This document shows positions 1-11,616 of a DNA stretch of 64,000 nt, piece after piece. Within the stretch, counting starts at the first letter, position 1. Every line of letters begins with the position of its first letter. The stretch lies in NCBI RefSeq assembly GCF_000350225.1, contig NW_005178593.1, forward strand, positions 289,335-353,334, in the 5' to 3' direction. The translations under genes and the position numbers were made by a program. Source of the stretch: Chondrus crispus. Its lineage: Eukaryota > Rhodophyta > Florideophyceae > Gigartinales > Gigartinaceae. The notes beneath the pieces were generated by a model. The model was given only the letters and a program-made list of their open reading frames with translations, made no database searches and was not told where the DNA came from.

Positions 1-59
1 CTCTAGCGACGTGCGCACAGGACCGTACGGGAGGCAAGGGCAGGATCCACGCGTCCGGT

Positions 60-247
60 TCTCCGGCGGGAGATTTCCCGGACCGCCACCGTGGCAGTTC
101 TGCCTTGACACCACGCACCGACAAGAGGAGTGCCCCGTCGTTGCCGATGCGAGCCTGTGGGCCAGGCTTCTGGAGGCACGAGAGGCCAACTACCAGAAGC
201 TACGCATCCGGCAAGGCCTCCGCCTGGGATCCCCATTCAACCGCTAG
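60..247 (+). pseudogene. Element A gag tail (nucleocapsid knuckle)
   Basis: A Cys-x4-His-x4-Cys segment around 100-145 is followed by a leucine/arginine-rich tail. The same order follows the zinc knuckle of the gag regions of elements B1 and B2. The knuckle would bind the element's RNA in the particle. Only the end of gag is in the window. Confidence 0.55.
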
Positions 248-569
248 GGGCCGTCCACTTGGCGAAACCAGCGTCAAACGGCCCCCGCGGGCGTCAACGT
301 GGTCGAGGAACCGCACCCCGACCATACCGAAGACCACGTGGCGCAAGCCGCGGATGAAACCGGCGAGGACTTGCTGCTGACGGGGAAGCCGGGGAGGACG
401 CGTAGAGGCGACGACGTCTCTCCCCGTGCCCAGCCTCAGAAGCTTAGGCACCCCCGATCCGGCTGCGCCAGTGGAAGCGCAGCCGGATAACCGAACGGAA
501 GTCCAGGCCATCTGCTTCTTCAAGAAGCAGAATTACAAGATCTCCGCGACGGTTGGTCAGAAGCAGGCG

Positions 570-890
570 TTGATGGTCGCCATCACGCCAGTGCTTGACT
601 CTGGAGCCGGCCCGAACCTCATCCATTTACGGTGTGTTACCGAGTCGTGGCGACCATCGATAAAACCGGTTCGGAGCCCAGCGCTCATCGACGCGTCAAA
701 CTGCGCGATGAAGGCACTAGCGGAATCCCCCTGCTCGTCCGAATCGGTGAGTTTGTGGCGCGCGTCCCGTTCCTGGTAGTCACGAGCCTCGCCGTGGACT
801 GTATCCTCGGTACGACTTTCATAGATCGCCACGTCAAGGCAATCCTCCCACAGCAACGGAAGGTCGTGTTCCACGACGCCCCACCCGTGG
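570..890 (+). pseudogene. Element A aspartic protease domain
   Basis: An LDSGAGPNLI active-site segment near 595-625 and a later hydrophobic LG-x-F-x-D segment near 805-830 match the pepsin-like protease of Ty3/Gypsy elements. It would cut the Gag-Pol precursor. It lies directly upstream of reverse transcriptase, as usual for the family. Confidence 0.75.
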
Positions 891-1599
891 CGTTGGTCGG
901 AACAACCCCCTCGAGGCACGACTGCAAGATGGCCTCGAGGAGCACCGCACAACAACTACCGCCGTCGGATAATCCCGAACGGAAGCAGGTGGCGTTCCCC
1001 GCCAACACACCGTCACTGAAGATCCGCCTCGTCAGAGGGGTGACAATTCCCCCGATGACGCAGGCCATGGTGAGGGTCGCCACGCCGGTGGGGGGCTATG
1101 TTTTTTACACAACTCCCCAAAAACCGCGCACAAGAATTTGACCCTCATCGCACAGGGGGTCATGGATGTTGCCCCCGAAAAACTATTCTCGGTGATGCTC
1201 AGCAATTTTGGGCACCACTCGGTTCACATCCCGAAGCATACCGTAGTCGGACTGGCTCTTCCGTCGCCCACTCACATCCTGACCCTTGGCGACTCGGCCG
1301 CGGAGACGGCCGAAGCTAAGGAAGGGGGAGGGATATTTAATTCCAACCTCTCAACCGCAAAGGATGGCGCGGAAGAAGCCGCCGACAACCGTACGGATAA
1401 GGGCGGGGCTGAACGAGCCACGCCACCCAAGGCGCACCTCGGGGCGGCTGGAACGGATAAACCCGAAGACACCGCCGCCTCTGAGGAGGACCCCAACGCC
1501 TGGCAAGAGGACGTCCACATCGGTGCCGAGGACGAGGAGGTACGCTCGGATGTCCTCGAGGTACTGTCCGAATTCAAGGGGATGTGGACCGGCCAGCTG

Positions 1600-2930
1600 G
1601 GAAAAATCGGGGCCAAGAAGCACCGCATTGAGCTCAAGCCCGGTGCTAGCCCGATTTACCAGGCGCCTTACCGCGCCGGACCAACCGCACGGGAAAAAGA
1701 GAAAACGGAGATTGACCGCATGCTCCGGGCAGGGGTAATCGAACCCGCCACGGCCGAATGGGCAAGCCCGGTGGTATTCGTCCCTAAAAAAGATGGTACC
1801 ATTCAGTTCTGTGTCGACTACAAAAAGCTCAACGCAGTCACCGTTCGGGATTCCTATCCGTTGCCGAGGATGGACGAGTGCATCGATTCCCTCGGCGACG
1901 CTACTGTCTTTACCACGCTGGATTGCAACAGCGGGTATTGGCAAGTAGAAATTGCCGAGGATGACCGCGACAAGACGGCGTTCGCGTCGCACTGCGGGTT
2001 GTACCGCTTCCTCCGCATGCCGTTCGGTTTGAAGAATGCCCCCGCTACCTTCCAGCGGGCCGTCGACATTATACTGTCGCGGGTAGAATGGGAAACCGCA
2101 CTGGTCTACCTGGATGATGTGATCATCTACTCCAAGACCGTAACGGAACACTTCGCGCACGTCCGCGAGGTTTTGCGCCTTCTGCGGGACGCGGGCGTGT
2201 CGCTGAAGCTGTCGAAGTGCGCTTTCTTGAACACCTCGGTCACCGACCTGGGGCACGTGATCCGACCAGGTAGGTTGGAGGTCGAGCGCCGCAACGTGGT
2301 CGCCATCGAGCGCGCTCGACCTCCCCAGAACCAGACGGAATTGAGATCCTTCTTAGGAATGTACAACGTCTACCGTCGCTTCATGAAGGGCTTCGCAAAA
2401 ATAGCCGCTCCGCTAAACCGGAAGACGGGGAAGAATCAACCCTTCGAGTTCGAGGTTCTGACCGATGAGGAATAAGAGGCGTTCGTGGAACTCAAGAAGC
2501 GCCTCGTGTCCCCAGCGATCCTCGCTCTACCCCGTTACGGAAAGAAATACACCCTGGATATGGACGCTTGCGCGTACCAGGTCGGCTGTGCCCTCTTACA
2601 GGAGCAGCCGAGCGGTGACCGCTTACCGATCGGGTATTGGAGCCCGGCTCTAACCAACGCCGAGAAAAATTACACCACCACCGAGAAGGAGTGCCTTGCT
2701 GTCGTGTGGAGCATCCTCACGCTTCGACCATATCTATATGGGAACACGTTCGACCTCCGTACGGATCACGAGGCCCTCCGATGGGTCCTCAACCTGGCGG
2801 ATAGCTCCGGCCGGCTAGCGCGCTGGCGTCTCCGCCTAGCCGAGTACGACTACGACGTACAGTACCGACCGGGTATTAACCACCAACTCGCGGATGGTGT
2901 ATCACGCCTCCGAGTTGACGGCGCAACCTC
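1600..2930 (+). pseudogene. Element A reverse transcriptase and RNase H
   Basis: Reverse transcriptase is recognised by the AGVIEPATAEWASPVVFVPK entry segment, the FCVDYKKLN segment, MPFGLKNAPATFQR, and the catalytic YLDD box near 2107. RNase H follows with DMDACAYQVGCAL and the TDHEALRW segment near 2760-2790. These copy the element RNA into DNA. The order and spacing are typical of Ty3/Gypsy pol. The domain run is part of a broken element. Confidence 0.92.
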
Positions 2931-3199
2931 CGAACCGGTTGACGACGAGGTCCCGTGTTTCGCGGTACAATGGCGAGAGGAGGAGCATAACCACCGCCAA
3001 AGTACCGTACACTGGGAGACTCCCGTCGACCCCGGGAGAGCTGAGCACGCGTTCGCAGTTATACCCGAAGAACGCGACGTCTTATCTATAACGGGGGAAG
3101 AGTTCTTTCGGGAGCAGGCCGAGGACCCCTTTCCGTAGGGCGGCCGCCGAGACTGTGGGGAACTCGGACTCGCGCTACGACGTCGACCGATTCGGGTTC

Positions 3200-3931
3200 G
3201 TCGTCCGCCAATCCCCCCTCCATGGGACCCTGCAGCGGGTTGTGCCGAAACGGCTCAGGGCGAAGATATTGTACCTCGCCCATCATCCCCGCCTGGCAGG
3301 ACACCTGGGCGGTACGAGGATGTATTATACCATCCGGCGAGAATATTATTGGCCTCATATGGCCAACGGCGCCTTCAGTACCGTACGGAATTGCGCCTCG
3401 TGCGCCGCCACCAAGGGAACCCTGGTGCGGCATCAGAAGGACCTCAAGCTATTCCCAGGGGCAGGGCCGCTGGATTTCGTCGCCATGGACCTGCTGGGTC
3501 CTTTACCGAAGACGGCGCACGGCAATCGCCACGTGCTCGTCATGACCGACCGGTTTACGAAGCTGACGCGCAGCATCCCGTTACGGACAACCATCGCGTC
3601 GGTCGTGGCAAACGCCTTCCTGGACAATTGGGTCTACGTATACGGCGCACCTCGTTACGTGCTAACCGATAACGGACCACAAATTGCCGCCAAGTTCTTC
3701 GACGCGGTGTGCGCCTTGCTGGGGGTGAGGCACTACCTGACTACCGCCTATCACCCCCAGACAAATGGGCAAACTGAACGGTTCAACCCCACCTTGGTGC
3801 AGCGCCTCCGACACTATGTCGAGGAGCATCAGAGGGACTCGGACGAGTACATCCAGCCCCTGACCTTCGCGTATAACACGCAGGTCCACCGGTCAACGGA
3901 GACAACCCCGTTCGACCTGGTGCTGACGTGA
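3200..3931 (+). pseudogene. Element A integrase
   Basis: A zinc-binding HH-CC region (residues H, H, CASC around 3280-3405) is followed by a DDE core with FVAMDLLGPLP, LTDNGPQ and the GQTERFN segment. It would join the DNA copy to host chromatin. A C-terminal SH3-like and chromodomain region follows, as in chromoviruses. Confidence 0.9.
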
Positions 3932-4389
3932 TCACCGCCCGGATTGGCACTGCCCGGTACTGTACCGCAGGACGCCGGATCCAACACGGAAGACCCGCGG
4001 ACCGCGGTAAAGTACAAGCGCGCGACGTTGCGAAAGCTCCGGGATGACCTCGAGCGCACGCGGATACAAAGCCGACTTCGATAAGAAGGTGCGCTTCCGT
4101 CCGGTCATCGCGGTGGGAGACTTTGTCTACGTGGACCGTCCACTGCGGCCGTTGACGAGCGCCGAGCGGGGAGACCTACCGAGCGACGGAGGAGGACCCT
4201 CCGTCAAGCTCTTACCGAGAACGGAAGGCTCGTTTCGGGTCCGATCCGCCACGGAGGCCACAGTGGTCGTCGACCAAGACGGGGTCTCGAACCGCGTGAG
4301 CATCGATCGGGTAACCAAGATGCCGCGGGGACCCCACGACCCCACTGTGGCCGCACCGACAACGGACCCACCGGCGGGAACACCCGAAC

Positions 4390-4565
4390 CGCCAGCGGAG
4401 TACGTGGTTGCCCACTTGGTCGCTCACCGGGAGACCCGCAGTGGCAGCCAGTACAACGTCCGCTGGTATGGTTTTACCGCAGCGGACGATACCTGGGAAC
4501 CCGCCGAAGGCCTCTCGCAACCCTTCATCGACCGCTTCTGGCGTTGGCGGACAACCGCGCGCCAC
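4390..4565 (+). pseudogene. Element A chromodomain
   Basis: The segment beginning EYVVAHLVAHRE and running through YNVRWYGFTAADDTWEP is a typical chromodomain: an aromatic cage residue in the first strand, then the W-x-G-x-x-x-x-x-x-T-W-E-P signature. In chromoviruses it is fused behind integrase and directs insertion to marked chromatin. Which mark it would read here is not visible. Confidence 0.85.
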
Positions 4566-5350
4566 CGCTAAAACGGCACGGGACAGGCCCGGCGCGGATG
4601 GAACGGACCCGCCGGCGAGACGACCCGACGCGGCGATGGCCAAGGAAACACTCGGGCGGGCTACGTCTCACCCCCCTCGGGGTGGATAAAAGTATAGCCC
4701 TCTTCCGAGCACGTGTTAGCACCCGGGGGACAAGACCGAACGGGGGGATACCGGTGCGGAAATACTGTCATGGCGAGCCCTCGCCGGGCGCTCAAGGGCG
4801 CAGCGACCCAAGACCGACTGGATGGCAGAAACCGTGCCCCTGCGGATGTTGTCCGCAGAGCAGCGGCGGCGGATTGCGGCGCCTCCGATGAAGGGGAACA
4901 CCCAATCGGAGCTCGTCAAAACGCCGAAAAGCCACCCACTGCAAGGAAAAAGCAGGCGGAAATTACCAAGGAAAAGGCCGGTTCCGCCCCAAGCCGGTAA
5001 TGGGGACGCGCACCGGGTGTTGCGGGGGGAACGGGAACCCGCCCCCGCAATGACCCGTCACGACGATAGTGCGGTCGCCCGCCCGTCGGGCCGCGGTACG
5101 CGTCAACCCGACATGGAAGCGCGGAGGGAAACTCGCAGCGGTACCCCCGCCCACGCGGTCGGGAAGATCTCACCCCGACGGGCGACCCCGGGGGTAGGCC
5201 ACAGGCCGCACCCGTTGCGGTAACCCGCCACTGCAAGAGCGCGCGAGCAACCGCGCGCTACCGCTGCCCCGCGCCGGATTGACCCGGCGCGGAAGGGCCC
5301 TGGATGGCAAGGAGGTGACTCCGATGGCCGGCTTTTAATTAAGCCCAAAG

Positions 5351-5399
5351 GGGGGCTACGTTTTCCTCCCTAGAAGGGTGGAAAAAAATCGTAGCCCCC
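5351..5399. repeat. Long imperfect hairpin between the two convergent coding parts of element A
   Basis: GGGGGCTACG (5351-5360) pairs with CGTAGCCCCC (5390-5399). Inside, TTTTCC pairs with GGAAAA and CCCT with AGGG around a three-base loop at 5372-5374. It lies between the end of the sense coding part and the end of the antisense ORF. A role in ending or stabilising the convergent transcripts is possible but only inferred. Confidence 0.55.
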
Positions 5400-5925
5400 T
5401 CCCGTTGACGGCATTGCACTCTCCGGGTCCGCCCGCGTCCGGGGGTGCCAAGTTGAAAAAAACGCCCATATGGACCGCCAGGGAGGTTTGAGGACGGGGG
5501 CGGCCCCGCCCTACCTCGACCAGACCGGGATACAGTACCACCGTTCTTTGGAAACCCCCCTGTTTGCAGAGAGATGGCCCCGTTTTTAAATGCGTGGGCA
5601 GGAAATACCTTCCCCCACGCCGGGGGTACCCCACCTCTGCGGGGAGATGACGACCCGCGGTGACCGCGGGCGGGCAACGGCCGTCGTAGGGACCACGTCG
5701 GGAAAACCGCGGGTCCACCTATCGCGACCTGCGGAGCCGACGGACCACTGATATCGGCTGGAAGGGATGAAATTCGGGGAAACCCGTTGGGGCCAGAAGA
5801 AGAAGGACGCGAACTCGAGCGACAGGGCCAAGGAGGGAGCCAGGAGAAGAAGGACTCATTTACTGAAAGGAAGGGACTTGGTCCCCGGAGGCGGTTCGCT
5901 ACTCTCCCCGCCTCCGGTACCGGCC

Positions 5926-8216
5926 TTAATCGCGACGTTGGCGCTTGGCGGAGGGCTCCGTCCCCTGCGTCGTGCTCGCGGGGTCGACATCGACCGAACC
6001 GTACGGTCTCTTGGCAGCCACCTGCTCGCTCAATACTGCGAGGTGGTCCTGAGCGGTGCGGATACGCGCCATCGTCTCACCCGGCAGAAGGTCCTCGCCA
6101 GTGTCACGCTGGCGGATCGCGAACTGGAGGCTCGCCACCCGCGCCTTGAGCTGGGTCACCTCAACCAGCCAAGCCCGCGCGGACGTCAAACCCGCTGCAA
6201 GGGTGAGCGGCGCGGGTACACCCGCATATCCGCACTCCACTTGCAGGGCGCGCAAGGCAGCCTGCGCGTCCGGAACCGCAGCGGGAGCCCCTCCATTCGG
6301 TGCGCCCTTAGAGGCTTCATCAGCGACCACCGAAGGGGTCTGAGTCCCCGTCCCGGTCATATCGCTGACGGGGAAGGCAGCGGAGTCTGGTGCCGACGCG
6401 GGTGCCACCTGAGGCAGATTTACCGCGGCCAGCTCTGCAGTAGGGCCGGCGGGAGGGGGCGCCACCGGGGCAGATGCCGCCACGGGCTCTCCCTCCTCCA
6501 TGGCTCGCGGGGAGTCCGCAGCCACCGGCACGGCCACTTCGGGCGGGGTCGACGGACCGACTGGAACACCCTCCGTGTTGCCGGTTGTACCCGGCATCGG
6601 CGAGAGCGGAGCCGCCGTGACCGGCAACGACTTGGTTGAGGGCTCGACGGGGGCCCTGGCAGAGGTGACCGCCGCGCCCCATCCGTCGCCCGAGGCAATG
6701 ACGGCGCCGTATGACGCGGTATCCGCGTCCAGCAGGGGCTCGTACCAGTTGGCGGCCTCCGCCGAGGTTCCATACCAATGCGGCATCGGCAGGGAGCACC
6801 CGCGGGCCCAACTGTACCAGACGAAGTCGCCCCGCTCGGGGAGGGACCAGTCCAACCGCTCGGAGAAGTCGAGGATGGCCTCGGCGCCAGTCGGGTCGAA
6901 GGACGTACCCTCGAAGATGGCCGCCACCCCGACCGACTGGATGAGCTGCAAAAGCCCCGGAGAAAACCGGAAGAGTGAGCCCCGCTCGCCGCGGTCATTC
7001 GCATTCCGGTTTGCCAAGCGGGGGTCCGGGCACCTTGTGAAAAACGGAAGGCCGTCCCGTGCGGCGTGTAGAAAACACAGCAAGGCCAGGACGGCCCATT
7101 CCGAAAGAATGATCGCATCGATCAGCCGGCGCGTTCCCGCCGAGGCTTCCAGACCGAAAGGACCCACCGGCATCCAGCGTGCGGCGACGTACGCCAGCAC
7201 GCTGGGCGTGGGGACACAGAGGTACTCCGGGGCCTCGAGGCTACTCCATCCGTCCGGTAAGGCGGGGTATAACTGACCCCGGGCCGACAGGGGGACCGCG
7301 AAGAATTCCGTGCTGTGCCACATGTGGAAATAAGCATCCACGCGGCGCCACTGCAGTCGGCTCTCCTTGGCGGAATTCTCACCCCACCGGGCGCGGTTGG
7401 CCACACTGTACCACCGGTCGAACGGGCGGGAGAAGGCCACCAGTTGGACGGGGGCCTGGGATCCACATCCCCGCCGAACCGCTCGAAGAGACCGAACAAC
7501 TGCGCGTGGTACTGCTCCTCGCCCGCGCAGCGGACCTACAGGAGATCCGAACGGGAGTCGGCCATCACCCGATGCGGTGCATGGAGCCAATGGGTCCTCC
7601 ACGCAGCCGAGCGGTGTTCTTGACGAACTCGTCCGCGAGGGGAGGGCGTGCGGATGCTCCTCCGCCTCGGGATGGCTTGAAACCGGGCGGAATCGAGGAA
7701 GGCCGTACCGATGTAGGCATCGACGGTCATCGGCGGTTGCCCTTGCGAGGGGTTCCGACCACCCCGTGACGCCCGGTGGTCCAAATCGCTCCCTGGCAAC
7801 AGGGACCGGACGGAACGCACCCCGGCGCGGAGCCAACCTGTCGGCGGCGTCGCCGCCGCCAGGGGCGTCACTGCGTACGGATCAGGCCGCGCCGGCTGAG
7901 ATTCCCCTCCGGTTGCGGGGCGTCCCGCAGCTGCGACGCAGTCGGGCGACCGCCTCAGTACGGTCAACTCGCCGACCAGGGGAGCCGGGGCTGATCTTAG
8001 GGGGCGCGGCAAGGGCCCGCGCTCGTCGGGAGAAGGGCCCCGAGACGGGAGGCCGCCGGTACTCGCGAGCCGCGCCGGACGGTCAGAGGGACCCATAGCG
8101 GGCTGGTCCCCGGCGCGCGAAGACCGCGCCGGATGAAACGAAAGCGCCGGCGCGGGTGCCGCCGAGGGAGGCCGCTCGCGTGGGGTCTGTCCCTGTTCCG
8201 TGCGGTGATCCGCCAT
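5926..8216 (-). pseudogene. Element A antisense ORF
   Basis: An open stretch of over 600 codons runs opposite to gag-pol, and its likely start (near 8216) lies about 320 bp inside the 3' LTR. The protein has an Ala/Pro/Arg-rich N-terminal part and a middle part rich in Trp and aromatic residues, with segments such as ERGDFVWYSWARG. Then comes a long Ala/Pro/Val-rich linker and a C-terminal part with coiled-coil-like heptads ending in a basic KRQRRD tail. Similar segments in the same order occur in the antisense ORF of element B2. Function unknown. Antisense extra ORFs are known from some plant Ty3 (Tat/Grande) elements; homology to those is not shown. The reading frame is broken at least once. 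Confidence 0.6.
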
Positions 8217-8517
8217 CGGATTGGTAGGAGGAAAGAGAAGGGAAGAATCGTGAGGAAGGGCGTGGATAGCGGTAGTTGTGGAATGCGTCGTGGCGTGTGC
8301 TGTGGGGTGAGTTGTGGGGGACAACGGAAGCGTGAGGAGACCCGCCACCGCACCGGAGGAACCGCCACGGTTAAATACCAAAAACTCCATAGGCTCCCCT
8401 ATGGAGTCGACCGCAGTCCGACCGCGTTCCCGCGATCGGCGCGGGCTTTTCCGTACGGTGGGCGCCCCTTCCAAGCCGGTCATTGCAGACATCGGCCGCG
8501 ACGGGGACGTGTCGCGA

Positions 8518-8533
8518 AGTAAGGAAGGGGGTC
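8518..8533 (+). other. Polypurine tract of element A
   Basis: A purine run containing AAGGAAGGGGG sits directly before the LTR start TGTAGTAC. This is the place and composition expected for the plus-strand primer. Confidence 0.6.
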
Positions 8534-9173
8534 TGTAGTACAATTCCGTATCACAACCCCCCGGCGAGATGATAACCGCGCGGGAGGGCGGGTGCCACTG
8601 TAGCGAGCAGGCGTACACGCGCCCGCCCCCGTGTACAGTACTACTCCAAGGGTCCGACGTGGGACAGCCGGTAACAGCGGGCGTGGCCACGGGTAGCACG
8701 TGGCACAACCGTTAGCCGGGACCGTGGACACGGGCACACGTGTATAATCCGTACGGTGGCTAACTAGTAATTAGTACTTAGTGGCACAAATTAGCCAATT
8801 TAGCACAGTAGCTGGTATACAGTAAGTAACAGTTGCTGTAGCGGGACAGGTGTCCTAGCGTCCCACTTAGGGGTTAAGACCGGGGGCACCTGCCCCGTTC
8901 CAGTAAACGAAAGGCAGACTCGCCTCCCCTCCCTTTACGGCGAATTGCTATCCCGTTCCGGTTTCCCATTTAGTCTCAGGCTTCCAACCAGTGACCGGCC
9001 GTCCGGATCTAACACTACCGACCGGCTGCGCATCACCGGCCACGTGAGCCTTCCCTCTTTTCGAGTCCATCCGTACGGTCTGCGTTCACGCGTGGGTTAC
9101 CCAGCGGCGCGCGCTCCCTTACCTCTAACCCCCCTCGTTTCCGAGTGGTCGGGACGAAGGTAGTTATACCACA
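8534..9173 (+). repeat. 3' LTR of element A (about 640 bp)
   Basis: The LTR starts TGTAGTACAATTCC and ends with a sequence whose reverse complement is TGTGGTATAACTACC, an imperfect inverted terminal match. It follows the polypurine tract. The start resembles the TGTAGTGCAAT start of the element B2 LTR. The 5' partner is outside the window, so the boundaries are inferred from the ends only. Confidence 0.6.
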
Positions 9174-9181
9174 AGAAGCAT

Positions 9182-10227
9182 GCTTAAAAGCTTCAAAGGA
9201 GAAAATGCGTCCTTGCACTTGACGTATTTGTTCACGAGTTCCCAGAATTGTAACCTCAACTTAATTATACGGCTTGTTGCGGCATCACTGAACGTAGGAG
9301 GTCTGCGATCTTCTTTGTGCGCCCATGAGACCACTGGCTGCGCAACAGCTGCCAAGGCGGCATGACATTTCTCCAAAACAACATCCGTGCAGAGCACGGC
9401 TGGAGTGATATTTACTGCCGCCGTACACGTACAACAGCACTATATATCACTCCAGCTTCAGATGCTGATACATACATGACATAATTAACTCGAAGGGTCA
9501 CCATTTCATGTAGTATCTTCCCGACATGACCACCAGGAATGTAGTGCGTAAATGAAGACTCTCCAACTTCGCATTTAACCGGATCCGCCGTCGCCCGGGA
9601 CCGCAGACGATGTAGACTAATTTGAGCAGCACTAATCTTGATTTCCACTGATGCTGGATGATTTTGAGGTCCTGAAACGTTTCCCTGTATTCCAAGCGCA
9701 TGTAGATCAATTAATGCTACACCGTCAGGGGAGCAAGCCAAAAAGTCCTCTCCTTTCCTGGCAGGCATGCTACACTCATACAAGCACTGAAAGAAGTCCC
9801 TAGAAGCTACTGAAGCAATTTATGCTGACTCATCAGCTGGTCGACGCATCATTGGTTCATTCAATAGACTCGAACTGAACCATGTCTTGACAAACGACTG
9901 CAGTATTTGTTGTACGGTCTCTTTTGGACTCCGTGGTACATTTCAATCCATTCCAATAATGTTTCTTACTTTGTTGTTATTGCACAGAAGTTTCCCAGCA
10001 CTTGTCCCGGTTACACGAAACTGACGTAAAACGAACCAGTCAGCACATCTCTGGTCAATTGTTAACACAGTGCATTTGGCCAATAGACGGCGTTCCATGT
10101 CATCCTTAAGGTCGCATGTGTCCGGCGGTGGACACAATATCCTTTCGTTGTCAGTTCGATAGATGATACATGCTGGCCCCCATTGCGAAGACCTCACGAG
10201 CCCGGCAAACAGTTTCCTGCATACCAC
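9182..10227 (-). pseudogene. YqaJ-like nuclease relic
   Basis: Read from 10227 leftwards, the N-terminal part carries DQRCADWFVLRQFRVTGTSA, matching the start of the YqaJ-type nuclease fold (Q-R-x-x-W-x-x-x-R). The later part has CSPDGVALIDL and VEIKIS, which match its S-P-D-G and E-x-K catalytic strands. A tail rich in Lys and Leu follows near 9200-9260. YqaJ proteins are exonucleases of phage and mobile-element recombination systems, and in algae such genes often sit in transposon-like surroundings. The reading frame is interrupted in a few places. It starts right after the LTR of element A. Assignment rests on motif reading by eye. Confidence 0.6.
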
Positions 10228-10594
10228 GCTTCTCTACATCTTCAGGCTTCACATACAAAGAATATCACCATATCTCACAACACAACTCCCTCCGCCTGAA
10301 AACCAACCTCCACGCAACATCTTCCGCACATGTCCACACATAACAGCCACAGACACACAGTGCAGAATGGACGCCGCGCAAAACGCATTTTTCAATACAT
10401 ATGCACTGCAAGAAAACTCTGCTCGCCCTCAAACCGACATGCGCCCCCGCACGAAGCGCATGACTTTGTGCAATGCAAGCAAAGAACTCGGGGGGACGTG
10501 GAGATGCGTGGAAACGGATAGAGGCGAGATGTGATGTCGCATGTGTGCTTAATGCGGCGCGGTTCGAATGCGTGAAGTGGGGAGGGTATCGCGT

Positions 10595-10660
10595 GGGTGT
10601 GCGGGAGGGGTGCGGGAGGGGTGCCGGAGGGGTGCGGGAGGGGTGCGGGAGGAGCGAGAG
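10595..10660. repeat. Short G-rich minisatellite
   Basis: Four to five copies of a 12-bp unit close to GTGCGGGAGGGG stand in tandem, one with a CC variant. It lies in an area without a recognised gene. Confidence 0.85.
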
Positions 10661-11600
10661 GGGTGGACGTGCGATTGGGTGGGCAGAGTGTGTGTCGAGC
10701 TGTGAGAAAAAGGTCCGATGACCAAATTAGTGTGGTTGGTGAAGGGTCCGACTGGGACCGGAAAAGGGTCCTGTTGGGCCTTTTCTTTGTGAGCCGTTGG
10801 GGGGTCAGGTTTGGACCGGAGTGGTCCGGTGGTGATGAGCCTGGTGCTGCTGGTAGGTTCGGGTTTTCGGTACCCGGTTCTAAAGTTTACCAAGCGGCCA
10901 GCTCTTATATACTACTCTAGTTGTAGCTAGTATCTGCCCTTTTCCACCTAAAATCCCCGTTTTCTACTGAAAGTGGCCCGTAAGTACCTTTAAGAGGCCT
11001 TTTTGCCATCACAACTAAACTTGTTCACGCCACGTTGGCGAAATTCAAACAACATAGAAAATGAATTTCTCTCTACACATAGCATTGTTGTAGCCTTCTG
11101 AATCTAAAATAATTCACACGACCGGGAGACGCGGCATGTGGCGGGCTAAGGGGGAAATAAGTTGTGGAGGGTTCGCATTGACGGTCGGATTGAGGGGTGG
11201 ATGGGCATGGTGTTGCGTGATGCCTCGACCGGAAAGTGTGGCTCGAAAAGAGGGGTGGGAGAACTGCGCATAATGGATCAAACTTTTTTGGGATTGGATC
11301 TGTGGGATTGGGATTGATCACGTGCACGTGGATCGAGTGCACGTGGACCGCGTGTACAGGTGTGGGTGCGGCACACGTGGCTATGCGTTTTGGGCATAGC
11401 ACCGCGTTTCCAATGAATCCACCATCATCCGACCTCGTTCTTTTTCCTATCACTGCCATGGCCTTCGACCTCAAGCCACCTTGAGACAAGATCAAGCCTG
11501 CGATAGAAGCGAGGAGGAAAAGGGCGATTTGCGATGCGAAAGCCGTGACATGCGGTGGAGAGCAGCAAGCGCCGCAGCCCCTATTTATCTACACATGTCA
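10661..11600. other. Intergenic stretch, no gene recognised
   Basis: Several diverged GGTCCG-containing runs occur near 10709-10830. A cluster of CACGTG E-box-like sites (TGCACGTGGA twice) lies near 11318-11350. No protein family could be read on either strand. Confidence 0.5.
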
Positions 11601-11616
11601 ACACCACCTATCGCTC

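Larger units (their letters stand above)
1..9173 (+). mobile_element. Element A: Ty3/Gypsy chromovirus, 5' end outside window
   Basis: The order nucleocapsid, aspartic protease, reverse transcriptase, RNase H, integrase, chromodomain identifies a Ty3/Gypsy element of the chromovirus branch. The 5' LTR and most of gag lie left of the window. A long antisense ORF sits between the chromodomain and the 3' LTR. The coding part is broken in roughly half a dozen places, so this is a fossil. It is GC-richer than the two other chromoviruses here and clearly a different family. Age cannot be read from LTR comparison because only one LTR is visible. Confidence 0.9.

Noticed and set aside
1272-2256. Long minus-strand ORFs opposite protease and reverse transcriptase of element A
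   Set aside because: They mirror strong sense coding in GC-rich DNA and have no family resemblance.
8741-8750. TGTATAATCC as the start of the element A LTR
   Set aside because: The purine tract and the inverted match with the LTR end favour 8534.
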